Positions 25,140 to 34,200 of a stretch of 64,000 nt of DNA are shown one piece after another (within the stretch, counting starts at the first letter, position 1; each line of letters begins with the position of its first letter). The translations under genes were made by a program, and so were the position numbers. The stretch comes from JAFGOG01 sp034429215 (GTDB lineage: Bacteria; Chloroflexota; Anaerolineae; JAAYZQ01). The notes under the pieces were generated by a model. The model did not search any database and had not been told where the DNA came from. It saw nothing but the letters and a program-made list of their open reading frames with translations. Location of the stretch: contig DAOUGI010000019.1 of the NCBI GenBank assembly GCA_034429215.1, positions 1-64,000 of the forward strand. Direction: 5' to 3'.

Positions 25140-26723
25140 ATGGAGTACGAATACGCAGGGTTGATCATCGGCGGGATAGTCATCATCCTGCTGGTCCGCT
25201 TGGGCATCGGCTATTGGGCCTCCAAGCGGGTGGAGACCACCGTCGACTATGTGGTGGCCGGGCGGCGGCTGCCGCTGTGGATGGCGGCCCCCTCGATCAT
25301 GGCTACCTGGTTCGCCGCAGAGACCTTGATGGGATCGAGCGCCGAAGCCTACCAGTACGGCTTCCAGGGCGTCGTCTTTGACCCCTTTGGGGCGACGATG
25401 TGCCTGGTCATCGCCGGCATCTTTGTCGTCCGCCTGGCCCGCCGGGCCCAATACCTGACGATCATGGACTTTTTCGAGCATCGCTACGGCAAGTTCATGT
25501 CGATCATGGGCACCGTCACCCAGATCATCACCTACTTTGGCTGGACGGCAGCTCAGATCGTCGCCGGGGGGGCCATCCTCGAGGCGCTGCTGGGCTGGCC
25601 GATTACAACCGGGATGATCCTGGTGGCTACGGTCGTGACCCTGTACACCATGCTGGGCGGCCTGTGGGCCGATACGGCGCTCGATTTCATCCAGATGTTC
25701 CTGACCTGCGCCGGCTTGATCCTGATCATGGCCGGCATCATCAGCAGTGTGGGCGGCCTGCGCGAGATGTTCAACATGGCCGGCGCGCAGTATATCTCCC
25801 AGCCCTTTGCCCTGTGGCCGACCAAAGATGAGGGCTACTTTGGCTACTTTGGCGCGCACGGCACCTTCTACTACATCGCCGCCTGGCTTGCCCTGGGCCT
25901 GGGCGCCATCCCGGCCCAGGACTATCTGCAGCGCACCTGCGCCGCCAAGAACGAGTCGATTGCCGTCAAGGCCACCTTCCTGGCGGGGCTGCTCTACCTG
26001 TCATTCGGCGTCCTGTCACCGATAATCGGCGTGACCGCCTATGGCGTGCTTGGTCCCGAGCTGGAGGGCAGCCAGGTCGAGTTTGTCCTGGTGTCGATGG
26101 CCTTTAAGGTGCTGCCTCCCCTGCTGGTCGCCGTCTTTATCGCCGCCCTGGCCTCGGCCCTGATGAGCACCTCCGACAGCTCGATGCTGGCCGGCGCGAC
26201 GATGTTCACCCAGAACATTGTCAAGACTCTGAAGCCGGACCTCACCGACAAAAGCCAGTTGATGCTAACCCGGGTCAGCCTGGCGGCCAGCGGCGTCATA
26301 AGCCTTCTGATCGCCATGTATGCGGGCACGATCTACAAACTGGCCGTGCTGAGCAACACCTCGATCCTGGTCGGCATGGCCGCCCCCTACCTGATCGGCA
26401 TGTACTGGAAAAAGGCCAACCACATCGGTGCCCTGGCCTCCTTCTTCTCCGGTGTGATCTCGTGGGTCGCCCTGGCCTTCTACTATTACCCCGCAACGCT
26501 CGAGGTGTGCGAAGGTGTGGCCGAGGATGCCACCTGGGATGCCATCTACATCAGCTCGTTCCCGGCCTTTGCGATCTCTGTGGTGGCCCTGATCGTCGTT
26601 TCGCTGCTGACCCAGAAAAAGGACCCGCCCAAGGTGCTCACCGACATCAACGGCAAGCCGGTCGACATGCGCAACCCGTTGGGGCTCAACGTCCTGTTCA
26701 AGCGTGAAAGGAATGCAGAATGA
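25140..26723 (+). CDS. Sodium:solute symporter family transporter
   Basis: A 527-residue membrane protein with about 13 hydrophobic segments, of the SSS (PutP/PanF) family. Family marks include the first helices with VDYVVAGRRLPLWMAAPSI, then TWFAAETLMGSSAEAYQYG, the ALGAIPAQDYLQRTCAAK region and ALASALMSTSDSSMLAGATM (the Na+ site helix with Ser-rich turn). The start follows GAGGAAAGGAGATTCGACA. Its operon position suggests uptake of the amine or amino acid used by the aminotransferases. Its stop overlaps the next start by four bases. Confidence 0.9.
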   Translation: MEYEYAGLIIGGIVIILLVRLGIGYWASKRVETTVDYVVAGRRLPLWMAAPSIMATWFAAETLMGSSAEAYQYGFQGVVFDPFGATMCLVIAGIFVVRLARRAQYLTIMDFFEHRYGKFMSIMGTVTQIITYFGWTAAQIVAGGAILEALLGWPITTGMILVATVVTLYTMLGGLWADTALDFIQMFLTCAGLILIMAGIISSVGGLREMFNMAGAQYISQPFALWPTKDEGYFGYFGAHGTFYYIAAWLALGLGAIPAQDYLQRTCAAKNESIAVKATFLAGLLYLSFGVLSPIIGVTAYGVLGPELEGSQVEFVLVSMAFKVLPPLLVAVFIAALASALMSTSDSSMLAGATMFTQNIVKTLKPDLTDKSQLMLTRVSLAASGVISLLIAMYAGTIYKLAVLSNTSILVGMAAPYLIGMYWKKANHIGALASFFSGVISWVALAFYYYPATLEVCEGVAEDATWDAIYISSFPAFAISVVALIVVSLLTQKKDPPKVLTDINGKPVDMRNPLGLNVLFKRERNAE

Positions 26724-27925
26724 AAGTACTTCTCGTCGGAGTGGGCGGCGTGGGCGAGACGATCGCCGTCATGGCCCAACGCCTGCCCTGGATCAAACAG
26801 ATTGTCCTGTGTGACTATAACTCGGAGCGGATCGCAGAGGTCGCTGCCAAGCTGCACGACCCGGCCAAGTATCCCCAAGAGTGGGTAGATGCCAGCGACC
26901 AGCAGCAGATCGTCAACCTGGCCCGCAAGTACAAGGTGGACCTGATCCACAACGCGGTCGACCCGGTGTTCAACGAGCAGATCTTTGACGCCGCCTTTGA
27001 ATATGGCTGCACCTACATGGACATGGCCATGACCCTGTCGGAGCCGCATCCCACCGACCCCTTCCACCAACCGGGCGTCAAGCTGGGCGACTATCAATTC
27101 GACCGGGCCAAAAAGTGGGCCAAGAAGGGCCTGCTGGCCCTGGTCGGTATGGGCGTAGAGCCGGGCATGGCCGACGTCTTTGCCCGCTACGCCGCCGATC
27201 ATCTCTTTGACGAGATCGACGAGATCGGCGTGCGCGACGGCGCCAACCTCGAAGTGCGCGGCTACGAGTTCGCCCCCAACTTTTCGATCTGGACCACGAT
27301 CGAAGAGTGCCTCAACCCGCCCGTCATCTGGGAAAAGGAGCGCGGCTGGTACACCACCGAGCCCTTCTCCGAGCCGGAGATTTTCAACTTTCCGGAGGGG
27401 ATTGGCCCCCTCGAATGTGTCAACGTCGAGCACGAAGAGGTGCTGCTGGCCCCGCGCTGGATCAACTGCAAGCGGGTCACCTTCAAGTATGGCCTGGGCG
27501 ACGACTTTATCCGCGTGCTCAAGACGATCAAGATGCTGGGGTTGGACAACAAGGAGCCGATCGAGGTCAAGGGCGTGGAGGTCGCCCCGCGCGACGTAGT
27601 GGCCGCCTGCCTGCCCGACCCGGCCCACCTGGGCGACGTCATGTTCGGCAAGACCTGCGCCGGCACGTGGGTCAAAGGCGCCAAGGACGGCAAGCCGCGC
27701 CAGGTCTACCTCTACCAGGTAACCGACAATGAAGCCTGCATGCGCGAATGGGGGGTGCAGGCCGTTGTAGCACAAACCGGGTTCAACCCGCTCATCGCCT
27801 GGGACCTGCTGCAAAGCGGCGTCTGGCAGGGCAAGGGCGTGCTTGGACCTGAAGCCTTCCCCGCCAAGCCGTTCATGGACAAGATGGCCGAGTATGGCTT
27901 CCCCTATGGTATAATGGAAATGTGA
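26720..27925 (+). CDS. Saccharopine dehydrogenase family protein
   Basis: NAD(P)-binding oxidoreductase of 401 residues starting with the Rossmann motif MKVLLVGVGGVGETIAVMAQ. Similarity to carboxynorspermidine/saccharopine dehydrogenases is visible in VGMGVEPGMADVFARYAADH, LFDEIDEIGV, and CAGTWVKGAKDGKPRQVYLY. Such enzymes reduce or oxidise a secondary-amine link between an amino-acid semialdehyde and an amine. A link with polyamine metabolism is attractive next to patA, but saccharopine-type lysine chemistry is equally possible. It overlaps the symporter gene (ATGA) and precedes a 125-base gap with two hairpins. Confidence 0.78.
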   Translation: MKVLLVGVGGVGETIAVMAQRLPWIKQIVLCDYNSERIAEVAAKLHDPAKYPQEWVDASDQQQIVNLARKYKVDLIHNAVDPVFNEQIFDAAFEYGCTYMDMAMTLSEPHPTDPFHQPGVKLGDYQFDRAKKWAKKGLLALVGMGVEPGMADVFARYAADHLFDEIDEIGVRDGANLEVRGYEFAPNFSIWTTIEECLNPPVIWEKERGWYTTEPFSEPEIFNFPEGIGPLECVNVEHEEVLLAPRWINCKRVTFKYGLGDDFIRVLKTIKMLGLDNKEPIEVKGVEVAPRDVVAACLPDPAHLGDVMFGKTCAGTWVKGAKDGKPRQVYLYQVTDNEACMREWGVQAVVAQTGFNPLIAWDLLQSGVWQGKGVLGPEAFPAKPFMDKMAEYGFPYGIMEM

Positions 27926-27930
27926 AAGGC

Positions 27931-27969
27931 AGGTGTAGGGCCGGCAGACGGTATGCCGGCCCTACACCT
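27931..27969 (+). repeat. First intercistronic hairpin, 16-bp perfect stem
   Basis: AGGTGTAGGGCCGGCA and its complement surround a 7-base loop, five bases after the stop of the dehydrogenase gene. It is not followed by a T-run. It looks like a palindromic repeat or mRNA-processing/stabilising structure inside the operon. Confidence 0.6.
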
Positions 27970-27987
27970 CAAGAATTCAGCACAGGA

Positions 27988-28023
27988 GGCTCCCATGCCG
28001 CCAATTCGGCGGGCATGGGAGCC
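27988..28023 (+). repeat. Second intercistronic hairpin before the aldehyde oxidoreductase
   Basis: A 15-bp stem with one bulged base (GGCTCCCATGCCGCC pairing across AATTC), followed by CCGGCCAGCTTTTTGG. The T-run after the stem could cause partial termination. A similar stretch (CGCCGGGCATCGGAGCCCGG) occurs at 37370-37390. Confidence 0.55.
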
Positions 28024-28050
28024 CGGCCAGCTTTTTGGAGGGAGGTAGCG

Positions 28051-29946
28051 ATGTCAAACGGATACGCAGGCAGAATCCTCCACGTCGACCTGACCCACGG
28101 CAAACTGGAGGTGGAAACACCGCCGGATAGCTTTTACCGCAAATACCTGGGCGGGTCGGCGATGGGCATGCACTACATCCTGGACCGGGTCAAGCCCGGC
28201 GCCGACCCGCTGGGGCCGGACAACGTTCTGACCCTGATGGTCGGCGTCCTCACCGGCGCGCCGATCTCAGGCCAGAGCCGCATGTGCGCCAACGCCCTGT
28301 CGCCGCTGACCGACGGGATCGGTGACAGCCAGTGCGGCGGCTTTTTTCCGGCCGAGATGAAATTCGCCGGCTTTGACGGCATCGTCGTCACCGGCCGCGC
28401 CGCCGAGCCGGTCTACCTGTGGCTGCACGACGGCCAGGCCGAGCTGCGCCCGGCCGGCCACTTGTGGGGCAAATTCACCGCCGACGTCATCGACCTGATC
28501 CATGCCGAGTTAGGGGATAACAAGGTCGAAGTGGCCCAGATAGGCCCGGCCGGCGAAAAGCTGGTCCGCACCGCGGCGATCATCAACATGGCCAACCGGG
28601 CCAACGGTCGCACCGGCATGGGCGCGGTGATGGGCGCCAAGAACCTGAAAGCCGTCGCCGTGCGCGGCAAGAGCAAGCGCCTGGCCATGGCCGACGCCAA
28701 GCGGGTGAACAAGCTGGCCCGCTGGGGCGCCGACAACGTCGAGATCAGCGGCGACATGAGCGGCCTGCGCACCCACGGCACCGACGGCGTGCTCGGCTTT
28801 CAGAACGCCATCGGCTCCCTGCCAACCTACAACTGGAACGCCGGCCAGTTCGAGTTCTACGAAGAGATCATGGGCGAGACGATGACCGACACGATCCTCA
28901 AGGAGCGCGACACCTGCTTCGGCTGCGCCGTGCACTGCAAGCGGGTGGTCGAGACCGAGTGGAACGGCCACGCCGTCCTGCCCCGCTACGGTGGCCCCGA
29001 GTACGAGACGTGCGGCACGCTCGGCTCCTACTGCGGCATCCGCAGCCTGAAGGCGATCGCCTACGGCAACCAGTTGTGCAACGCCTACGGCCTGGACACG
29101 ATAGGCACCGGCGCGACGATTGCCTGGACGATGGAGTGCTTTGAGAATGGCGTGCTGACCAAAGAGGAGATCGGCTTCCCGGCCCGTTTCGGCGATGCCG
29201 CGGCCATGGTCCGATTGTTGGAGATGATCGGCAACCGCGAGGGGTTTGGCGACGTGCTGGCCAACGGCTCGCGCCGCGCCGCCGACCTGCTGGGCAAAGG
29301 CGCCGAGTACCTGGTCACCTGCAAAGGCAACGAGGCCCCGGCCCACATGCCCCAGGCCAAGCGCTCGCTGGGGCTGATCTACGCCGTCAACCCCTTCGGC
29401 GCCGACCACCAGTCATCCGAGCACGATCCGATGATCGAAGACGGCGCCGCCGACCTCTACATGGAACGCCTCGGGCTGCTGGGATTCGACCACACCCTGC
29501 CCCCATGCTCGCTGGGGCCCGACAAGGTGCGCTTTGCTCTGAAGGGCCAGCAGTTCTACTCCTTCCTCGACTCGGCCGCCCTGTGCCAGTTCGTGTGGGG
29601 GCCGGCCTGGTGCCTGTACGGGCCCAAGGAGGCGGTGGAGCTGATCCAGGCCGTCACCGGCTGGGAGGATTTTACCCTGGACGAGCTGATGGCCGTCGGC
29701 GAGCGGCGGCTGAACATGATGCGCCTGTTCAACGCCCGGCTGGGCCTCGACCGCCGCCACGACCAATTACCGATCAAGTTCTTCAAGCCGCTGACCGGCA
29801 CCGGCCCCACCGCTGGAGTGGCCCTGTCGTACGACGAGATCGAGGGGGCCAAGGAAGAGTACTACCGGCTGGCGGGCTGGGACGCCGCCACCGGCAACCC
29901 CACCCCCGAAACCCTGTCCCGCCTGGGCATCGAGTTCGGCTTCTAG
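28051..29946 (+). CDS. Aldehyde:ferredoxin oxidoreductase (tungsten family)
   Basis: Oxidises aldehydes to acids with ferredoxin as electron acceptor. The 631 residues match the AOR family. The N-terminus GYAGRILHVDLTHGKLEVE and YLGGSAMGMHYI are typical. Cluster ligands are Cys289, Cys292 and Cys296 (TCFGCAVHCKR) and Cys512 (AALCQFVWGP), almost the same spacing as in Pyrococcus AOR. The open frame runs back to 27922, but ATG 28051 has GGAGGGAGGTAGCG in front. Placed after a putrescine-type aminotransferase, it could take the place of an NAD-dependent aminobutanal or semialdehyde dehydrogenase. Tungstate-pterin maturation genes are not in the window. Confidence 0.92.
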   Translation: MSNGYAGRILHVDLTHGKLEVETPPDSFYRKYLGGSAMGMHYILDRVKPGADPLGPDNVLTLMVGVLTGAPISGQSRMCANALSPLTDGIGDSQCGGFFPAEMKFAGFDGIVVTGRAAEPVYLWLHDGQAELRPAGHLWGKFTADVIDLIHAELGDNKVEVAQIGPAGEKLVRTAAIINMANRANGRTGMGAVMGAKNLKAVAVRGKSKRLAMADAKRVNKLARWGADNVEISGDMSGLRTHGTDGVLGFQNAIGSLPTYNWNAGQFEFYEEIMGETMTDTILKERDTCFGCAVHCKRVVETEWNGHAVLPRYGGPEYETCGTLGSYCGIRSLKAIAYGNQLCNAYGLDTIGTGATIAWTMECFENGVLTKEEIGFPARFGDAAAMVRLLEMIGNREGFGDVLANGSRRAADLLGKGAEYLVTCKGNEAPAHMPQAKRSLGLIYAVNPFGADHQSSEHDPMIEDGAADLYMERLGLLGFDHTLPPCSLGPDKVRFALKGQQFYSFLDSAALCQFVWGPAWCLYGPKEAVELIQAVTGWEDFTLDELMAVGERRLNMMRLFNARLGLDRRHDQLPIKFFKPLTGTGPTAGVALSYDEIEGAKEEYYRLAGWDAATGNPTPETLSRLGIEFGF

Positions 29947-29954
29947 TATCAAGC

Positions 29955-29995
29955 AACAGGCCTGACAGGTTTTCAGAAAACCTGTCAGGCCTGTT
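29955..29995 (+). terminator. 19-bp perfect hairpin ending the amine operon
   Basis: AACAGGCCTGACAGGTTTT pairs perfectly with its complement around a three-base CAG loop, nine bases after the AOR stop. The right arm is followed by ATGTT rather than a long T-run. The length and the symmetry suggest it may also be a palindromic repeat element. Confidence 0.65.
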
Positions 29996-30014
29996 ATGTT
30001 CAAAGGCTGACGAA

Positions 30015-30078
30015 GGCACGACACGGATGATCCTACACTGAGGTCATCGGTGCATCCGTGTCAGAATCCGTGTTCTGC
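30015..30078. repeat. Candidate dispersed repeat, ACACGGATG family
   Basis: ACACGGATGATCCTACACTG is followed by an inverted GTGCATCCGTGTCAGAATCC and a further CCGTGTTCTG. The core ACGGATG/CATCCGT arms pair. It looks like an intergenic repeat; only one copy is in the window, so this rests on its structure. Confidence 0.35.
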
Positions 30079-30109
30079 CCCTAAAGGCCAGGTGAACCTG
30101 CACGAGGGG

Positions 30110-30916
30110 TTACGGCCTTCTCGCCCCCCGATACAGCCCCGTCCAGTGCGCCTCCTCCAGCCGCGAGATCTGCACCACCGGCCGCAGGTGCGTCGTGCAG
30201 TGGATGAACCGCCCGCCGCCGATATACATCCCGGTGTGGGTGATCCGCTCCCCGCCAAAAAAGAGCAGGTCCCCGGCCTGGAGATCGGCCTTGTCCACCG
30301 GCGCCAGGCCCGGCTGGGCGTACTGCATGTCCGCGTCGCGCAGCAGGCTGACCCCATTCAGCCGGTAGACGAGCTGGGTAAAACCGGAACAGTCGATCCC
30401 CAGCGGCGTGCCCCCACCCCACAAGTAGGGCGCCCCCAGGAAGCGCCTGGCCGTGGCTATCACCGCCGCGGCGCTGCGCCGTGGCTGGGGCGCCTCCGCC
30501 CGCAGCAGGCGCACGTCTCCCTTTTGCACCCAGCCCAACGACCAATCGGGCAGGACCACCCGGACCCAGCCCTCGTGCTCTCCGACCACCTCCAACCGCG
30601 CGCCGAGCGTGGCCCGCTGCACCGGGGCGCGGCTCGTCACGCTCCGGTCGTGGTAGACAAAGGCAAAAAGGTTGACCGCCTGGGCCACCCGCCCGGCCGC
30701 AGCGTACGGGACCTCGCCCTCGGCGTACAGCCGGACGCGGCCCGCCTCGATCCAGCCCTGATACTGATCGGGCATCCGGACGTAATACCAGCCCGCCTGG
30801 TCCCCCAGGCCGGTCAGCGTAGTGCCCAGCATCGCCTGTGTCACCACGTCCACACCCAAATCGGGCTGGCGATACAGATTGGCAACCGTGTCAATGACAA
30901 CTCCATCGATGTGCAT
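30110..30916 (-). CDS. NlpC/P60 (C40) peptidase with tandem SH3b domains
   Basis: Predicted gamma-D-glutamyl-diamino acid endopeptidase, 268 residues, resembling YkfC. Two SH3b-like domains occupy about 5-65 and 75-140. The catalytic domain contains Cys176 (GIDCSGFT), His227 (ITHTGMYIG) and His239 (FIHC). No signal peptide is seen, so it may act on cytoplasmic murein peptides. Of three possible ATGs (30934, 30928, 30916), 30916 has GGAGG five bases upstream. It is a single gene with its own strong promoter, running towards the AOR operon. Confidence 0.85.
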   Translation of the reverse strand: MHIDGVVIDTVANLYRQPDLGVDVVTQAMLGTTLTGLGDQAGWYYVRMPDQYQGWIEAGRVRLYAEGEVPYAAAGRVAQAVNLFAFVYHDRSVTSRAPVQRATLGARLEVVGEHEGWVRVVLPDWSLGWVQKGDVRLLRAEAPQPRRSAAAVIATARRFLGAPYLWGGGTPLGIDCSGFTQLVYRLNGVSLLRDADMQYAQPGLAPVDKADLQAGDLLFFGGERITHTGMYIGGGRFIHCTTHLRPVVQISRLEEAHWTGLYRGARRP

Positions 30917-30947
30917 GGCAGCCTCCATCGGCATAATAGCTCTGCGC

Positions 30948-30976
30948 AGTATACACCGGGATGCCATGCTTGTCAA
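30948..30976 (-). promoter_or_regulatory. Promoter of the NlpC/P60 gene
   Basis: On the minus strand, TTGACA (30976-30971), a 17-base spacer and TATACT (30953-30948). The start codon is 32 bases downstream of the -10. Confidence 0.75.
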
Positions 30977-31018
30977 CGCCGATCGAAAGCCCCATCAGTA
31001 ATTCTCGATGTTTCTGTC

Positions 31019-31047
31019 TTTACATATTTTGAGAACTGTGCTAAAAT
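31019..31047 (+). promoter_or_regulatory. Candidate promoter upstream of the subtilase
   Basis: TTTACA (31019-31024), a 17-base spacer and TAAAAT (31042-31047). The subtilase ATG is 222 bases downstream, implying a long leader. The rest of the 30977-31268 gap contains no gene I can support, only a doubtful 23-codon frame (31177-31248). Confidence 0.5.
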
Positions 31048-31268
31048 CTTAGCAGCGCACAGCGACGCTTCTCACCGCATTCGGATCTCGGGGTTCGACC
31101 GGCAGCAAACACCATTCTCCTGCGCAGTGGCTGACTGCCCTAGTCCCGCACCCTAGCCAGGGTGGTTGAAAAGGGGGTGATAGAGAGCAACCAGAACGTT
31201 CTTGACAACGCTTGGGCCACTTACGTCCAGGCGACAGAATCCACCTAATTCCGTGAAAGAGGGAGACG

Positions 31269-34200
31269 ATGAAAAGCAAAACGTTTCGATTGTTGACTGC
31301 GGTAGTGATGATCTTTCTGATGGCCGCCCCGGTGGGCGCGCTGCCAGATCCCGGCCGGGCGGTGACCCCGGCCCTGGACGACACCGCCCGCACTGAGCGG
31401 GCGCCCGATCCCGCCGCCGTCGAGTCGGACCTGTATATCGTCCTGCTCGAAGGCGCATCGTTGAGCAGCTACCAAGGCGGCCTCCCGGGACTCGGCGCGA
31501 CCAACCCTGCGGCGCGCGGCGAGACCAAGCTCGATGCCAAGAGCCCGGCCAGCGTCGCTTATCTCGACTATCTGGCCGGCCGGCACGCGCAGGCCATCAG
31601 CGCTATGGAACAGGCGTTGGGGCGTTCTGTTGACGTGCCCTATCGCTATGATGCGGTGTTGAACGGCCTGGCGGTGCGCCTGAGTGCGGGAGAAGCCAAA
31701 GTGGTGGCCGGCCTGCCGGGCGTGCTCCGGGTGGAGCGTGACTTTAACCGGCAGATCGACACCGACGCCGGCCCTGTGTGGATCGGCGCGGGGGGCATCT
31801 GGGACGGCAGCGCGACCGGTGAGACGAGCATGGGCGAGGGCCTGATCATCGGCATGATCGACACCGGCATCAACGGCGACCATCCATCCTTTGCCGACAT
31901 AGGCGGCGATGGGTACAATCACACCAACCCGCTCGGCGCCGGCAACTATCTCGGCTGGTGCGATCTCGGCACCTACACCTGCAACGACAAGCTGATCGGC
32001 GTGTACGATATGACGACGGCCAACGACCCCGAAGACAGCAACGGGCATGGCAGCCACACCGCCAGCACAGTGGCGGGCAACGTCCTGAACAACGTGCTGG
32101 TCGAATTCCCGACCATCGACATCACCCGCTCGATCTCGGGCGTGGCGCCCCACGCCAACATCATCTCCTACCGGGGCTGCCTGCCGAGCGGCTGCCCGAA
32201 CACGGCCACCAACGCGGCCATCAACCAGGCGGTGCTGGACGGCGTCGACGCCATCAACTATTCCATTGGCGGCGGGCCCTCGAACCCCTGGACCGACAGC
32301 AACTCGCTGGCGTTCCTGGATGCCCGGGGGGCCGGGGTGTGGGTCTCGATGTCGGCGGGGAACAATGGACCCGGTGCGGGTACAATCGGTTCGCCGGCCA
32401 ACTCGCCCTGGGCGCTGTCGGCGGGCAATGCGACCCACAACCGCACCTTCACCAATACCATTACCTTCAGCGGCGGACCGAGCGCCCTGGGGCCGTTCGA
32501 GGGCACCAGCGTGACCTCGGGTTACGGCCCGGACACGATCGTCCACGCCGGCGATTATGGGGACCCGCTGTGCGGCACCGCCTTCGCTCCCGGCACGTGG
32601 GCGGGTGAGATCGTGGTCTGCGATCGCGGCACGTACGCGCTGGTGGACAAGGTGTCCAACGCGCAGGCTGGCGGCGCCGGGGCGGTGGTCATCGCCAACG
32701 CCGACTTTAACGGCCTGGGCACCAATGCCATCCCGCACGTGCTGCCTTCGATCCACCTCAACTATGCCGACTCGGAAGCTCTCCGCACCTGGCTGGCGAC
32801 CGGCACGGGCCACGTTGCCACCATTACCGACGCAGTCGTCGCCGTAGACGATGAGTATGGCGACCGCATGGCGACCGGCAGCTCGCGCGGGCCGAACAGC
32901 CCGGTGCCCGACGTCATCAAGCCGGACGTGATCGCGCCCGGATCGGACATCCTGGCCGCATACAAGACACCCGAAGAGTATAATATGATCGGCGGCACGT
33001 CGATGGCCTCGCCGCACACGGCGGGCGCGGCCCTGCTGGTGCGCTCACTCCATCCAGACTGGACGCCGGCCATGATCCAATCCGCGCTGGTATCAACGGC
33101 GGTGGATGACGTGGCGGTGAAAGAGGACTGGCTGACGCCGGCCGATCCCATGGACATGGGCGGCGGGCGCGTGTACGCCAGCAATGCCGCCCGGGCCGGA
33201 TTCGTACTGGACGAAACGGTAGCCGGCTACCAGGCGGCCAACCCAGGCGCCGGGGGTGACCCCTCTACTCTGAACCTGGCGACGCTCGGCCAGGACTATT
33301 GTGCGGGAACCTGCACATGGACGCGGGTGCTGTCCAGCACCCAGGACGCAGCCGTCTCCTGGACGGCCAGCGTCGTCACGCCTGCCGGCATGGTCCTGAC
33401 CGTGGAGCCGGCGTCGTTCAGCCTGGCGGCCGGTGGGACGCAGGAGATCGTGGTCACGGCCGACGTGGACGGTCTGCCTCTTGGCGACTGGGCCTATGGC
33501 CAGGTGATCTTGACGCCTTCGGACACGGCCATCGCTGTGGCGCACCTGCCCGTAGCGGTAGTGCCGGAAGCGGCGCCGCCGGTCATCTCGGTCAGCCCTG
33601 GGCTGTTTGACGTCGCCCAGCGGATCGACAGCATCAAGACCCGCCCGCTGACGGTGGGCAACGACGGCGACACGCCGCTGGAGTGGGAGATCTACGAGGA
33701 TGCCACCACCCTGGCGTTGGCGAACTGGTCCGACAACTTTGACTCGTACGCGACCAATAGCTCGCTGCACGGCCAGGGCGGCTGGAAGGGCTGGGGCAAC
33801 GATTCCGCCTATACCGCCTACACGCGCGACACGCAGGCCACCAGCACACCCAACTCGGTCGAGATCGTGAGCACCAGCGACCTGGTGCACGAATACACGG
33901 GCATTACCAGCGGTCTGTGGCACTATACCGCGTGGCAGTATATCCCGACCGACTTTACGGGCGAGTCGTACTTTATCATGCTGAACCAGTACGACGACGC
34001 CGGCGCGACCAACAACTGGTCCACCCAGGTGAACTTTAACGGCAGCCTGAACCTGGTGGTCTCGGAGGGTGAATCCACCGACACGCTGCCCCTGATCCGT
34101 GGCGAGTGGGTGGAGATCCGTGTCGAGATCGACCTCGACAACGACATCCAGCGGTTCTACTACGGCGACGACCTGCTCTACGAGGTCACGTGGACAGACG

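Noticed and set aside
23698..25140. Minus-strand frame opposite patA
   Set aside because: Antisense to a clear aminotransferase with its PLP lysine; composition is that of a shadow frame.
31177..31248. Possible 23-codon leader peptide ahead of the subtilase
   Set aside because: GTG with a purine-rich site is present, but there is no run of regulatory codons and no attenuator hairpin to support it.
31245..33017. Long minus-strand frame opposite the subtilase
   Set aside because: It is opposite a gene with intact catalytic motifs, is rich in Arg/His/Gly as expected of antisense GC-rich frames, and shows no family motif.
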